The translations under genes and the position numbers were made by a program. From Vineibacter terrae (GTDB lineage: Bacteria; Pseudomonadota; Alphaproteobacteria; Reyranellales; Reyranellaceae): a DNA stretch of 64,000 bases. Shown here in pieces: positions 42,451 to 51,325 of this stretch; position 1 is the stretch's first letter; each line of letters opens with the position of its first letter. The stretch spans positions 37,358 to 101,357 of the forward strand of contig NZ_VDUZ01000035.1 of assembly GCF_008039615.1 (NCBI RefSeq), written 5' to 3'. The notes beneath the pieces were generated by a model. It saw only the letters and a program-made list of their open reading frames with translations. It was not told where the DNA came from and ran no database searches.

Positions 42451-43959
42451 ATGACCGTCTTTCCTGCCTTCGACGCGTTCGCCGCCACCTACCGCGCCGG
42501 CAAGCCGCAGCTTGTCTGGACCCGCCTCGTGGCCGACCTGGAGACGCCTGTCTCGGCGATGCTGAAGCTCGCCGATGGCCGCGCCAACGCCTTCCTGCTC
42601 GAGTCCGTCGAGGGCGGCGCCGTGCGCGGCCGCTACTCGATCCTGGGCTTCAAGCCCGACCTGATCTGGCGGTGCATAAGCGGCAAGGCCGAGATCAACC
42701 GCAATGCGCGTGTCGATGCCCACACCTTCCAGCCCCTGGACGGCAAGCCGCTCGACACGCTGCGCGCCCTGATCGCGGAATGCCAGATGACGATCCCGCC
42801 CGAGCTGCCGCCCATGGCCTCCGGGCTGTTCGGCTTCCTGGGCTACGACACGGTGCGGCAGATGGAGCCGCGCATCCCCGACAAGAACCCCGATCCGCTC
42901 GACCTGCCCGAAGCGATCATGCTGCGGCCCACGATCGTGTGCATCTTCGACCGGCTGGCCGACATGGTGTCGCTGGTGACGCCGGTATGGCCGGCCGCGG
43001 GCATGGACGCGGCGGCGGCCTATGCGCTGGCCGGCGAGCGCCTGGGCGATGTCGTGGCCGACCTCGACCGCTCCCTGCCCTATCGCCGCGAGGCCACGGC
43101 GGCGACGCATGCCGCGCCCGAGCCGGTGGCCAACATGTCCAAGGCCGCGTTCCAGGACATGGTGGCGCGCTGCAAGGAGTACATCCATGCCGGCGATGCC
43201 TTCCAGATCGTGCCCTCGCAGCGCTTCGCGGTGCCGTTCCGGCTGCCGCCGATCGCGCTCTACCGGGCGCTGCGCCGCATCAACCCCTCGCCGTTCCTGA
43301 TCTATTTCGACTTCGGCGACTTCTCCATCGTCGGCTCCTCGCCCGAGATCCTGGTGCGGCTGCGCGACAACGTCGTCACGGTGCGGCCGCTGGCCGGCAC
43401 CAAGCCGCGCGGCGCCACGCCGGAGGAGGACGAGGCGCTGGCCCAGGAGCTGCAGTCCGACCCCAAGGAGCGCGCCGAGCACCTGATGCTGCTCGACCTG
43501 GCGCGCAACGATGTCGGCCGCGTCGCCAAGCTGGGATCCGTCAAGGTGCGCGAGCAGTTCGTCATCGAGAAGTACAGCCACGTGCAGCACCTGAGCTCGC
43601 ATGTCGACGGCACGATCGAGGACGGGCTGTCGGCGCTGGACGCGTTGATCGCCGGCTTCCCGGCGGGCACGCTCTCGGGCGCGCCCAAGGTGCGGGCGAT
43701 GGAGATCATCGACGAGCTGGAGCCGGTGCGCCGCGGCATCTACGCCGGCGCCGGCGGCTATTTCGCGGCCAACGGCTCGATGGACACCTGCATCCTGCTG
43801 CGCACGGCCCTGGTCAAGGACGGCACCATGTACGTGCAGTCCGGCGTCGGCGTGGTCGCCGACTCGGACCTGGAGGCCGAGTACCAGGAAAGCCTGCAGA
43901 AGGCCCGCGCGCTGGTGCGCGCCGCCGAGGAGGCGATCCGCTTCGCCAGCGGACGGTAG
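42451..43959 (+). CDS. trpE: Anthranilate synthase component I
   Basis: Chorismate-using subunit of anthranilate synthase, first step of tryptophan synthesis. The 502 residues include the tryptophan feedback motif LLES (49-52), the chorismate-binding domain with SPFLIYFDFGDFSIVGSSPEILVR, RPLAGTKPRGATPEEDEAL, PAGTLSGAPKVRAMEIIDELEP and the C-terminal QSGVGVVADSD. No trpG follows, so the amidotransferase partner must be elsewhere. The short leader contains no tryptophan-rich peptide. Confidence 0.96.
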   Translation: MTVFPAFDAFAATYRAGKPQLVWTRLVADLETPVSAMLKLADGRANAFLLESVEGGAVRGRYSILGFKPDLIWRCISGKAEINRNARVDAHTFQPLDGKPLDTLRALIAECQMTIPPELPPMASGLFGFLGYDTVRQMEPRIPDKNPDPLDLPEAIMLRPTIVCIFDRLADMVSLVTPVWPAAGMDAAAAYALAGERLGDVVADLDRSLPYRREATAATHAAPEPVANMSKAAFQDMVARCKEYIHAGDAFQIVPSQRFAVPFRLPPIALYRALRRINPSPFLIYFDFGDFSIVGSSPEILVRLRDNVVTVRPLAGTKPRGATPEEDEALAQELQSDPKERAEHLMLLDLARNDVGRVAKLGSVKVREQFVIEKYSHVQHLSSHVDGTIEDGLSALDALIAGFPAGTLSGAPKVRAMEIIDELEPVRRGIYAGAGGYFAANGSMDTCILLRTALVKDGTMYVQSGVGVVADSDLEAEYQESLQKARALVRAAEEAIRFASGR

Positions 43960-43961
43960 TT

Positions 43962-44055
43962 TTTCGGACCGCGCGCGTCCACGCGCGCCTTCGCGCGCAG
44001 CGCGAAATGTCGGCGCTGACGCGCCGAGGCGCGCGTGGACGCGCGCGGTCCAAAC
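43962..44055. repeat. Palindromic repeat, family C copy 5
   Basis: Complete family C copy (TTTCGGACCGCGCGCGTCCA ... complement) between trpE and the enoyl-CoA hydratase gene, beginning three bases after the trpE stop. Confidence 0.9.
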
Positions 44056-44092
44056 CCCTACGCTTTCATCGTGAAACCATAGGGAGTCCGAC

Positions 44093-44905
44093 ATGTCCGA
44101 CTGGCAAAAGCGCTATCAGCGTCTCGCGTTCGACCGCCCGCATGAACGCGTGCTGCGCGTCACCATGAACCGGCCGGAGCGGCTGAACGCCACCGACGAG
44201 ACCATGCATCGCGAGCTGGTCGAGGTCTGGCGCGACATCGATGCCGACCAGACGATCAACAGCGTCATCCTGCAAGGCGCCGGCGGCAAGGCGTTCTCGG
44301 CCGGCGGCGATTTCGACCTGATCGAAAAGAACATGACCGACTTCAACCAGCTGATGAAGGTCTGGAAGGAAGCGCGGGACATCGTCTACAACGTCATCAA
44401 CTGCTCCAAGCCGATCGTCAGCGCCATGCGCGGCCCGGCCGTCGGCGCCGGCCTGGTCGCCGGCATCCTGGCCGACGTCTCGATCGCCTCGAAGAAGGCC
44501 CGCATCATCGACGGCCACACGCGGCTGGGCGTCGCCGCGGGCGACCACGCCGTCATCGTCTGGCCGCTGCTGTGCGGCCTGGCCAAGGCCAAGTACTACC
44601 TGCTGCTGTGCGAGGCGGTGAACGGCGAGGAAGCCGAGCGCATCGGGCTGGTGAGCCTGTGCGTCGAGGACGAGGAGCTGGAAGCCAAGGCCGTCGAGAT
44701 CGCGACCAAGCTGGCCGAAGGCGCCCAGACCGCGATCCGCTTCACCAAGTACGCGCTCAACAACTGGCTGCGCATGATGGGCCCCAACTTCGACACCTCG
44801 CTGGCGCTGGAGATGCTGGGCTTCCTCGGCCCCGAGGTGAAGGAGGGCCTGGCCTCGCACCTGCAGAAGCGCAAGCCGACCTTCCCGCCGCACTCGCCGC
44901 TGTGA
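44093..44905 (+). CDS. Enoyl-CoA hydratase/isomerase family protein
   Basis: Crotonase-fold protein of 270 residues. The oxyanion-hole segments [13 protein letters not shown] and [22 protein letters not shown] are present. The usual catalytic glutamate positions of true hydratases (GGGCELA and the following GxxPGxGG loop) read GAGLVAG and [10 protein letters not shown], so the reaction may be hydrolysis, isomerisation or another crotonase chemistry. The frame starts after AGGGAGTCCGAC. Which pathway it serves is not evident from its neighbours. Confidence 0.87.
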   Translation: MSDWQKRYQRLAFDRPHERVLRVTMNRPERLNATDETMHRELVEVWRDIDADQTINSVILQGAGGKAFSAGGDFDLIEKNMTDFNQLMKVWKEARDIVYNVINCSKPIVSAMRGPAVGAGLVAGILADVSIASKKARIIDGHTRLGVAAGDHAVIVWPLLCGLAKAKYYLLLCEAVNGEEAERIGLVSLCVEDEELEAKAVEIATKLAEGAQTAIRFTKYALNNWLRMMGPNFDTSLALEMLGFLGPEVKEGLASHLQKRKPTFPPHSPL

Positions 44906-44911
44906 GAATCT

Positions 44912-45068
44912 TCCTCCCCACGCTTCAGCGTGGGGAGGTGCCCCGAAGGGGCGGAGGGGAGCCATCGTGGTCTGTATAACGAAGACCACGTCGGCTCCCC
45001 ATCCCCGGCATATCGACGCGAAGCATCGATATGCCGTATTCAGGCACCTTCCCCGCAAGCGGGGAAGA
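44912..45068. repeat. Intergenic palindromic repeat, family B copy 4
   Basis: Like copies 1-3, with an additional ATATCGACGCGAAGCATCGATAT hairpin inserted between the CCCATCC and CACCTTCCCC modules, so this copy is longer. It follows the enoyl-CoA hydratase stop by seven bases. Confidence 0.85.
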
Positions 45069-45150
45069 TGACGATGAATGGACTTTGTGAGCGATCACTG
45101 CTATACAGTCGACAACAAGAACAGGCACAGGCCGCGTCAGGGGGAAGTCG

Positions 45151-45564
45151 ATGGAGGAGTTCGCGCATTTCTCGGCCAGCATCTTCAAGTTCCTCGCCTA
45201 CCTGCTGGTGGCGTTGGCATTGGCCGGGGTCTTCCTCATCGCCTACATGCGGGTGACGCCCTACAACGAGATCGAGCTGGTCCGCAAAGGCAACATGGCG
45301 GCGGCGCTCAGCATGTCGGGCGCGTTCCTCGGCTTTTGCGCCCCGCTGGCCAGCACCATCGCGCACAGCATCAGCATCCTCGATGTCGTGATCTGGGCCA
45401 TCGTCGCCCTGGTCGTGCAGGTGCTGGTCCACTTCGCCTGCCGGTTCCTGATCCCCGGACTGGTGCGCCTGATCGAGCAGGACGCCAACGTCGCCGCCGG
45501 CGCGCTCAGCGGCGGGCTGGCGCTGGGGATCGGCGTGCTGAACGCCGCCTGCCTCACCTACTGA
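45151..45564 (+). CDS. DUF350 membrane protein
   Basis: 137-residue integral membrane protein with four hydrophobic segments arranged as two DUF350 repeats (FKFLAYLLVALALAGVFLIAYMRVTPYNEIELVRKGNMAAALSMSGAFLGFCAPL and VIWAIVALVVQVLVHFACRFLIPGLVRLIEQDANVAAGALSGGLALGIGVLNAA). E. coli YjfL is the model. It starts after GGGGGAAG. It begins a three-gene cassette with a small exported Ser/Thr-rich protein and an ATP-grasp ligase, echoing yjfL-yjfM-yjfC. Function unknown. Confidence 0.9.
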   Translation: MEEFAHFSASIFKFLAYLLVALALAGVFLIAYMRVTPYNEIELVRKGNMAAALSMSGAFLGFCAPLASTIAHSISILDVVIWAIVALVVQVLVHFACRFLIPGLVRLIEQDANVAAGALSGGLALGIGVLNAACLTY

Positions 45565-45573
45565 GGCCCCGCC

Positions 45574-46038
45574 ATGCGCGCCACCTCGCGGATTGCCCTA
45601 TCGGTGCTGGGTGTCGGCGCGCTGGGGGCCGGCGCGGTGGCCATGACCGGCACCGGCGGCGGCTCGCCGCGCTGCGCCGGCTATTCCTACCCCACCGTCG
45701 AAGCCTGCCAGCTGCGTCACACCGGCTCCTCGGTCTGCCGCCAGGATCCCAAGACCGGCCTGTGGCATCCCGACCGCTGCAGCTCGAGCTCCCGCAGCAG
45801 CACCAGCAGCGGCGGCTCGCGCACCTCGCCCAGCACCGGCTGGTGGTGGTGGGGCGGCGGCGGCAGACGCGACACCACGACCACCACCACGCCGCGCACG
45901 TCGTCCAGCAGCCCGCCCTCGACGGTCGTCGGCCGCTCGTCGTCCTCCGGCAGCTCCGGCACCACCAGCACGTCGACCTCGACCAGCAGCCGCGGCGGCT
46001 TCGGCAGTACCGGCAGCTCGCGCTCGTCGAGCAGCTAG
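45574..46038 (+). CDS. Small exported Ser/Thr-rich protein
   Basis: 154 residues. An N-terminal hydrophobic stretch (SRIALSVLGVGALGAGAVAMTGTGGG) acts as a signal or anchor and is followed by a short cysteine segment (CAGYSYPTVEACQLRHTGSSVCRQDPKTGLWHPDRC, four cysteines). The rest is low complexity: Ser/Thr with WWWW and GGGG runs. The position between a DUF350 gene and an ATP-grasp gene is that of YgiB/YjfM (DUF1190) proteins, and the cysteine segment is compatible, but I cannot confirm the family by eye. Confidence 0.8.
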   Translation: MRATSRIALSVLGVGALGAGAVAMTGTGGGSPRCAGYSYPTVEACQLRHTGSSVCRQDPKTGLWHPDRCSSSSRSSTSSGGSRTSPSTGWWWWGGGGRRDTTTTTTPRTSSSSPPSTVVGRSSSSGSSGTTSTSTSTSSRGGFGSTGSSRSSSS

Positions 46039-46048
46039 CGCGCGTCCC

Positions 46049-47179
46049 ATGCAACGCGAAGCCTCTCCGCCGCGCGCCGACTGGCAGCAGAAGCTCGAAT
46101 CGATCGGGCTCACCTATCACCACCTCGACGGCCTGCCCTACTGGACCGAGGACACGCGCTATCGTTTCCGCGTCAGCGAGATCGACGCGCTGGAAGCGGC
46201 GACGGAGGAGCTGCACAAGCTCTGCCTGCAGGCCGTCGACCACGTGGTGACCAACCAGCTCTGGGACCGGCTCGCGATCCCGCCCGCCTTCGGCGACTAT
46301 GTCAGCGCCAGCTGGAAGCGCAGCGATCCGACGATGGTCGGCCGCTTCGACCTGGCCTATGACGGCTGGAACCCACCGAAGCTGCTGGAATACAACGCCG
46401 ACACGCCCACGGCGCTGCTCGAGATGGCGGTGGCGCAGTGGTTCTGGATGAAGGACGTCATCATCGGCGCCGACCAGTTCAACAGCGCCCACGAGAAGCT
46501 GATCGACGCCTGGAAGGCGCTCGGCGCGCGCATGCCGGCGGGCAGCACGCTGCATTTCGCGCGCTCGCAGGACGATCCCGAGGATTTCGCGACGTCGGAG
46601 TACCTGCGCGACACCTGCGTGCAGGCCGGCCTCGCCACCAAGACCCTGCGGGTCGAGGATATCGGCTGGAACGGCACGGTGTTCACCGACCTCGACGAGC
46701 AGCCCATCGACTTCCTGCACAAGCTCTATCCCTGGGAATGGATGGTGCGCGAGGCCTTCGGCCAGCACGTCCTCGCCGACCGGACGGGCTTTCTCGAGCC
46801 GCCCTGGAAGATGATCCTTTCCAACAAGGGCATACTGCCGATCCTGTGGCAGCTCTTTCCCGACCACCCCAACCTGCTGCCGGCCTATTTCGACGCGAAC
46901 GGGGCCGGCCTCGGCCTGCGCCATGTGCGCAAGCCGCTCTACAGCCGCGAAGGCGCCAATGTGAGCCTCGTCGGGCCGGGACTGGGGCAGAAGACGGAAG
47001 GCAGCTACGGCGAAGAAGGCTATGTCTATCAGGCCTACAGCGCGCTGCCGGTGAACGACGGGCAGCACGCCGTGATCGGCTCCTGGGTGATCGCCGGCCA
47101 GCCTGCCGGCATCGGCGTGCGCGAGGACCCGACGCCCATCACCCACAACCTCAGCCGCTTCGTGCCGCACTATTTTTGA
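46049..47179 (+). CDS. Glutathionylspermidine synthase-like ATP-grasp ligase (YgiC/YjfC type)
   Basis: 376 residues related to the synthetase half of glutathionylspermidine synthase. Conserved blocks are YWTEDTRYRFRVSEIDALEAATEELHKLCLQAVDHV, GRFDLAYDGWNPPKLLEYNADTPTALLEMAVAQW, FLEPPWKMILSNKGILPILWQLFPDHPNLLPAYF and the C-terminal GSWVIAGQPAGIGVRED. The amidase half is absent, as in E. coli YgiC and YjfC, which lack glutathionylspermidine activity. It should make a peptide or amine amide bond using ATP. It starts ten bases after the preceding stop. Confidence 0.92.
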   Translation: MQREASPPRADWQQKLESIGLTYHHLDGLPYWTEDTRYRFRVSEIDALEAATEELHKLCLQAVDHVVTNQLWDRLAIPPAFGDYVSASWKRSDPTMVGRFDLAYDGWNPPKLLEYNADTPTALLEMAVAQWFWMKDVIIGADQFNSAHEKLIDAWKALGARMPAGSTLHFARSQDDPEDFATSEYLRDTCVQAGLATKTLRVEDIGWNGTVFTDLDEQPIDFLHKLYPWEWMVREAFGQHVLADRTGFLEPPWKMILSNKGILPILWQLFPDHPNLLPAYFDANGAGLGLRHVRKPLYSREGANVSLVGPGLGQKTEGSYGEEGYVYQAYSALPVNDGQHAVIGSWVIAGQPAGIGVREDPTPITHNLSRFVPHYF

Positions 47180-47203
47180 GGCTTGCCCTCCACCCCATCC
47201 ATG

Positions 47204-47292
47204 CCGTCATCCCGAGCGCAGCGAGGGATCTCCCGCGAATGGCGCACCGTACATCTTTCGCAGGAGATCCCTCGCTGCGCTCGGGATGACGG
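47204..47292. repeat. Palindromic repeat, family A copy 6
   Basis: Full copy between the convergent ATP-grasp and cyclase genes. Confidence 0.9.
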
Positions 47293-47327
47293 TGCTCTGT
47301 CCCGCCTTCGCGGGGAGAAGGTGGACA

Positions 47328-48734
47328 TCACGGGATCTCGTACACCGCGAGCTCGCCCGACAGCCCCTGCACCGAGCGGCGCTGCGGCGTCGGCACCAGC
47401 CCGCTGGCCTTGAGCAGCGCCGTGGTGCTCGGGTTGTCGACCACGGTGCCGCTGGCGAAGATCGAACGCGATTCCGCCAGCCCCTGCACGCGCGAGGCGA
47501 TGTTCACGGTCTGCCCGAAATAGTCCTGGCGGTCGTTCAGCACCACCGCCAGGCACGGACCTTCGTGGATGCCGATCTTCAAGGTGAGGTCCTGGCGCTG
47601 GCGCTCGGCGCCCAGGCGCTGCATGGCCTCGCGCATGCGGATCGCGGCGGCAACGGCACGCTCGGGCGTCGGGAACGTCGCCATCACCGCATCCCCGATG
47701 GTCTTGACCACGGCGCCCGATTCGGCGGCGACGATGCCGTTGAGGACCTGGAAATGCGCCCGCACCAGGTCATAGGCGGCAAGGTCGCCTACCCGTTCAT
47801 AGAGCGACGTCGATTCCTTGAGGTCGGTGAACAGGAAGGTCAGGCTGGTGATCTTCAGGCGCTGCTCGATATCCAGCGTGTCGGTGCCGTAGACATCGCG
47901 GAACGTCTGGTTGGTCAGCAGGCGCTTGGCCGTCAGCGCCGGCCGTCGCGGGTCCAGCAGCTGGTGCAGCCGCTCATCGGCCTTCAGCAACAGCGGCAGC
48001 ACGCGCTTGCTGCTGCGGTTCTCGAACGAGAGGCGCAGCGGCCCGGGTTGCAGCGTCACGTTCTCCGCGCCCGCCAGCACATCGTTGAAGATCACGGTCA
48101 GGCCCTGGCGTTCCCGCACCGGCTCGCCCGTGACGGTCATGAATTGCGTCGCGTGCGTCACCGGATCGAAGAGGATCAGGCTGCCTTCCGGCACGTGCAG
48201 CGACAGGATCGCCTTGTCGCCCGGCGGCAGCTCGACGGCATCGAACGTGATGTCCTGGAAGCGCGCGTCGGCGTCGTCGGGCAGGTCGACGCCCGAGCTG
48301 AAGAAGATCTGGCGCAGGTATTCGAAGGAGGACAGCGTGTCGGGCTCATGGGCCGCGATGCGCCGCAGGCGCGGGTTGACCATGAACGTCACCTCGACCA
48401 GGTCGTCCAGGGTCGGCTCGCTGCTGATGGCACAGAAGGCGCAGTGATAGGCCGCCGAACGCACGGATTTCAGGGTCGCGTTCGCATCGAGCACGCCGCC
48501 GCAGCTCGGGCACAGCACGTTCCACGACATCTCGAACAGGCCCAGCCGCGCCGCATGCAGGAACGCCGCGATCACCTGCTCCTCGCCCAGGCCGCGCCTG
48601 TGCGCGAAATCCAGCGTATTGACGCGGGCAAGCGCATGGTCCGGCGCATCGCGGACCAGGGCCTCGATCGCCGACACGACATCGCCGTCGGCCGATTGCC
48701 GCAGAACGCTGAACAAGGTTTCTGCGTCGCTCAT
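47328..48734 (-). CDS. Adenylate/guanylate cyclase with zinc-ribbon N-terminal domain
   Basis: 468-residue soluble class III cyclase. Residues 1-270 form a sensor-like region with a four-cysteine zinc ribbon (C75, C78, C98, C101) and a domain reminiscent of DUF5939. The catalytic domain (about 297-468) has metal aspartates D304 (FTDLKEST) and D348 (KTIGDAV), and the transition-state pair N411/R415 (NIASR). It probably makes cAMP, but the specificity residues were not assigned with confidence. The ATG at 48734 follows GAGGA. The cytosolic zinc-ribbon region may sense redox or metals. Confidence 0.9.
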   Translation of the reverse strand: MSDAETLFSVLRQSADGDVVSAIEALVRDAPDHALARVNTLDFAHRRGLGEEQVIAAFLHAARLGLFEMSWNVLCPSCGGVLDANATLKSVRSAAYHCAFCAISSEPTLDDLVEVTFMVNPRLRRIAAHEPDTLSSFEYLRQIFFSSGVDLPDDADARFQDITFDAVELPPGDKAILSLHVPEGSLILFDPVTHATQFMTVTGEPVRERQGLTVIFNDVLAGAENVTLQPGPLRLSFENRSSKRVLPLLLKADERLHQLLDPRRPALTAKRLLTNQTFRDVYGTDTLDIEQRLKITSLTFLFTDLKESTSLYERVGDLAAYDLVRAHFQVLNGIVAAESGAVVKTIGDAVMATFPTPERAVAAAIRMREAMQRLGAERQRQDLTLKIGIHEGPCLAVVLNDRQDYFGQTVNIASRVQGLAESRSIFASGTVVDNPSTTALLKASGLVPTPQRRSVQGLSGELAVYEIP

Positions 48735-48818
48735 GGTGTGGTCCTCGGGATTGGGCCGGGAAGATACGCCAAGCACGCGACGGCGGAAATCCTGACAATT
48801 GTCACCAAATTCCCCTTT

Positions 48819-48924
48819 CCGTCATCCCGAGCGCAGCGAGGGATCTCCCGCGAATGGCGCACCGTGCGCCTTGGCGCAGGAGATCCCTCTCCTGAGCCTG
48901 TCGAAGGGGCGCTCGGGATGACGG
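48819..48924. repeat. Palindromic repeat, family A copy 7
   Basis: Full copy whose right arm carries the CTCCTGAGCCTGTCGAAGGG extension while the left arm is the short form, making the two arms unequal. Confidence 0.88.
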
Positions 48925-48943
48925 AAAGGACGGCAGCCGCGAA

Positions 48944-49960
48944 TCAGCCGCCGCCCGGCATCTTCACCGCCGCATTGCGCCGTTCGTGCATGTTCTCCTC
49001 GAACGACCGGGGATAGCGGTGCGGCAGGGCCGACACCGCATCCAGCCGGGCGCGCATGTCGTCAGGCAGCGTCCAGCCGGCGGTCGCCAGCGTCTCGCGC
49101 AGCTGGTCGGCGTTGCGGGCGCCGACAATGGCCGACGTGATGAATGGCCGGTCGAGCACCCAGCGCAGCGCGACCTGCGCCGGCGAGCGGTTGAGCTCGC
49201 GCGCCACGTCCAGGACCGTCTCGAGCACCTCATCGCAGCTGCCGATGAAGAAGCGGTCGGGCAGCGCCCAGCCCTCGCTCGAGCGCGCGCCCTGCACCTG
49301 CCGCTGGCCGGGCTTGTACTTGCCGGCCAGGAAGCCGCCGCCCATCGGCGACCACACCACCACGCCCAGCCCCTTCAGCTCGCAGACCGGCACGATCTCC
49401 TGCTCGATGTCGCGCACCACGAGGCTGTATTGCGGCTGGTAGCAGTCGAAGCGCGTCCAGCCCTTGCTGTCGCTGGTCCACAGCGCCTCCATCAGGCGCC
49501 AGGCCTCGTAGTTGCTGCAGGCCGTGTAGAGCACCTTGCCCTGGCGCACGAGATCGTCCAGCGCCCGCAGCATCTCCTCCAGCGGCGTCTGGGTATCGAC
49601 GTGGTGGATGTAGTAGAGGTCGAGATAGTCGGTCTTCAGGCGCTGCAGGCTGTCCTCGACCGCGTGCTTGATGTGCAGGCGTGACATGCCCGAGTCGTTG
49701 GGGCCATGTCCCATGGGATTGAAGAACTTGGTAGCGATCACGGCTTCGCGTCGCCGGTTGGCCAGGATGCTGCCCAGCATGGTTTCAGCCAGGCCGTTGT
49801 TGTAGCCGTCGGCGGTGTCGAAGAAGTTCACGCCGGCATCCATCGCCGCCGCCACCATGCGTCCCGACTCGGCCTCGTCGGCGCCGCGGCCGAAGGTCAT
49901 GGTGCCGAGGCAGATCTCCGAGACCTTGAGCCCGCTGCGGCCCACGCGACGGTAGTGCAT
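48944..49960 (-). CDS. Aldo/keto reductase
   Basis: 338-residue NADPH-dependent oxidoreductase of the aldo/keto reductase superfamily, closest in pattern to the YghZ/Gpr or potassium-channel-beta-like group. Catalytic residues seen are D48 and Y53 (NFFDTADGYNNG), K78 (VIATKF) and a histidine at 119-120 (YYIHHVD). The nucleotide-binding end is SAIVGARNADQLRETL. It is divergent from the PQQ-type ABC gene set across a 108-base region with an excellent palindromic operator, so both may answer to one regulator. Confidence 0.93.
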   Translation of the reverse strand: MHYRRVGRSGLKVSEICLGTMTFGRGADEAESGRMVAAAMDAGVNFFDTADGYNNGLAETMLGSILANRRREAVIATKFFNPMGHGPNDSGMSRLHIKHAVEDSLQRLKTDYLDLYYIHHVDTQTPLEEMLRALDDLVRQGKVLYTACSNYEAWRLMEALWTSDSKGWTRFDCYQPQYSLVVRDIEQEIVPVCELKGLGVVVWSPMGGGFLAGKYKPGQRQVQGARSSEGWALPDRFFIGSCDEVLETVLDVARELNRSPAQVALRWVLDRPFITSAIVGARNADQLRETLATAGWTLPDDMRARLDAVSALPHRYPRSFEENMHERRNAAVKMPGGG

Positions 49961-50006
49961 GCTGCCCTCCCTGCCCTGCGCCCCGCCCGATGCTGTGGCG
50001 GCCCGT

Positions 50007-50047
50007 TGTCAGTCAGCATTGACTGACATAGTGTTCGATCCTAACAG
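50007..50047 (+). promoter_or_regulatory. Palindromic operator overlapping a promoter for the ABC operon
   Basis: Nine-base arms TGTCAGTCA (50007-50015) and TGACTGACA (50020-50028) flank GCAT, a perfect 22-base dyad of the TetR-operator style. TTGACT (50019-50024) with a 17-base spacer to TAACAG (50042-50047) could be a sigma70 promoter ending 22 bases before the binding-protein ATG at 50069, and the dyad covers its -35. No candidate repressor gene is adjacent. Confidence 0.65.
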
Positions 50048-50068
50048 CCAATCACGTTGCGTTCAGCC

Positions 50069-51313
50069 ATGCCGCACAAGGGAGGGAACTGCAAAAGCCG
50101 CCGATCGGGCGGACGCGGCCTGTTGATCTCGGTGCTGTCGGCGCTGCTGTCGCTCGCCACGGCCGCCGCCTTTGCCCAGACCGCGTCGGCACCGATGACG
50201 GTGCGGATCGCCTACATCACGCAGGTCGTCGAGCGCGCACCGCCGCTGTCGCTGCTCGATTCAATTCCCGCCGACGAGGGCCTGCTGGGCGCCCGGCTGG
50301 CGATCGAGGAGAACAACACCACCGGCAGCTTCATGCAGCAGGAATACGCGCTGGCCGATGCCGTGGTGCCCCAGGGGGAGGATGTCGCGGCCGCCTTCAA
50401 GAAGCTCATGGCGGCCGGCCAGACTGTCTTCGTCGCCGACCTGCCGGCGGCGGCGCTGCTGGCCATCGCCGACCTGCCCGAGGCCAGGGACACGTTGATC
50501 TTCAATGTGCAGGCGCGTGAGGATTCGCTGCGCAACGCCGACTGCCGGGCCAACGTGCTGCACGTGATTCCCAACCGCGCGATGCTGACCGACGCGCTGG
50601 CGCAGTACCTGATCTGGAAGCAATGGAAGCGCTGGTATCTCGTCGCCGGCAAGGGTGCGGGCGACACGCTCTATGCCGAGGCGGTCAAGCGTGCCGCCAG
50701 GAAGTTCGGCGCCCGCATCGTCGAGGAGCGCAGCTATGACGGCGGCTCGACGGCGCGGCGCACCGATACCGGCCACGCGCTGATCCAGAAGCAGATGCCG
50801 GTGCTGACCCAGGGCGCCGACTACGACGTGCTGGTGGTCGCCGACGAGAGCGACCTGTTCGGCGAGTACCTGCCCTATCGCAGCTTTCGGCCGCGGCCCG
50901 TGGTCGGCACCCAGGGGCTGATCGCCACCGCCTGGCACCGCACGCACGAGCAATGGGGCGGCACGCAGCTCCAGAACCGGTTCGAGAAGCTGGCGCAGCG
51001 GCCGATGACCGAGCGCGACTACGCCGCCTGGTTGGCGGTGCGCGCGGTCGGCGAGGCGGCGACGCGCACGATGAAAGCCGATCGCGCCAGCCTCGAGGCC
51101 TATATCCGCGGCGACGATTTCGGCGTCGCCGGCTTCAAGGGCCAGAAGCTGTCGTTCCGGCCCTGGGATGGCCAGCTGCGCCAGCCGGTGCTGCTGGCCG
51201 CCGCGCGGACCCTGGTGTCGGTGTCGCCGCAGGAAGGCTTCCTGCACCAGCGTACCGAGCTCGACACGCTGGGCTTCGACAAGCCGGAAAGCCAGTGCAA
51301 GCTGAAGCGGTAG
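50069..51313 (+). CDS. ABC transporter substrate-binding protein, PQQ-dependent alcohol system type
   Basis: 414 residues with a signal peptide (GLLISVLSALLSLATAAAFAQ) and a periplasmic binding fold of the branched-chain amino acid receptor class (IAYITQVVERAPP, LAIEENNTTGSFMQQEY, DVLVVADESDLFGEYLPYRSF). It heads a set with a beta-propeller protein, an ATPase and a PedC-like permease, the combination described for PQQ-dependent alcohol catabolism clusters. The ATG at 50069 is preferred to the in-frame TTG at 50057. What it binds is unknown. Confidence 0.87.
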   Translation: MPHKGGNCKSRRSGGRGLLISVLSALLSLATAAAFAQTASAPMTVRIAYITQVVERAPPLSLLDSIPADEGLLGARLAIEENNTTGSFMQQEYALADAVVPQGEDVAAAFKKLMAAGQTVFVADLPAAALLAIADLPEARDTLIFNVQAREDSLRNADCRANVLHVIPNRAMLTDALAQYLIWKQWKRWYLVAGKGAGDTLYAEAVKRAARKFGARIVEERSYDGGSTARRTDTGHALIQKQMPVLTQGADYDVLVVADESDLFGEYLPYRSFRPRPVVGTQGLIATAWHRTHEQWGGTQLQNRFEKLAQRPMTERDYAAWLAVRAVGEAATRTMKADRASLEAYIRGDDFGVAGFKGQKLSFRPWDGQLRQPVLLAAARTLVSVSPQEGFLHQRTELDTLGFDKPESQCKLKR

Positions 51314-51325
51314 CATCCTAATCCC

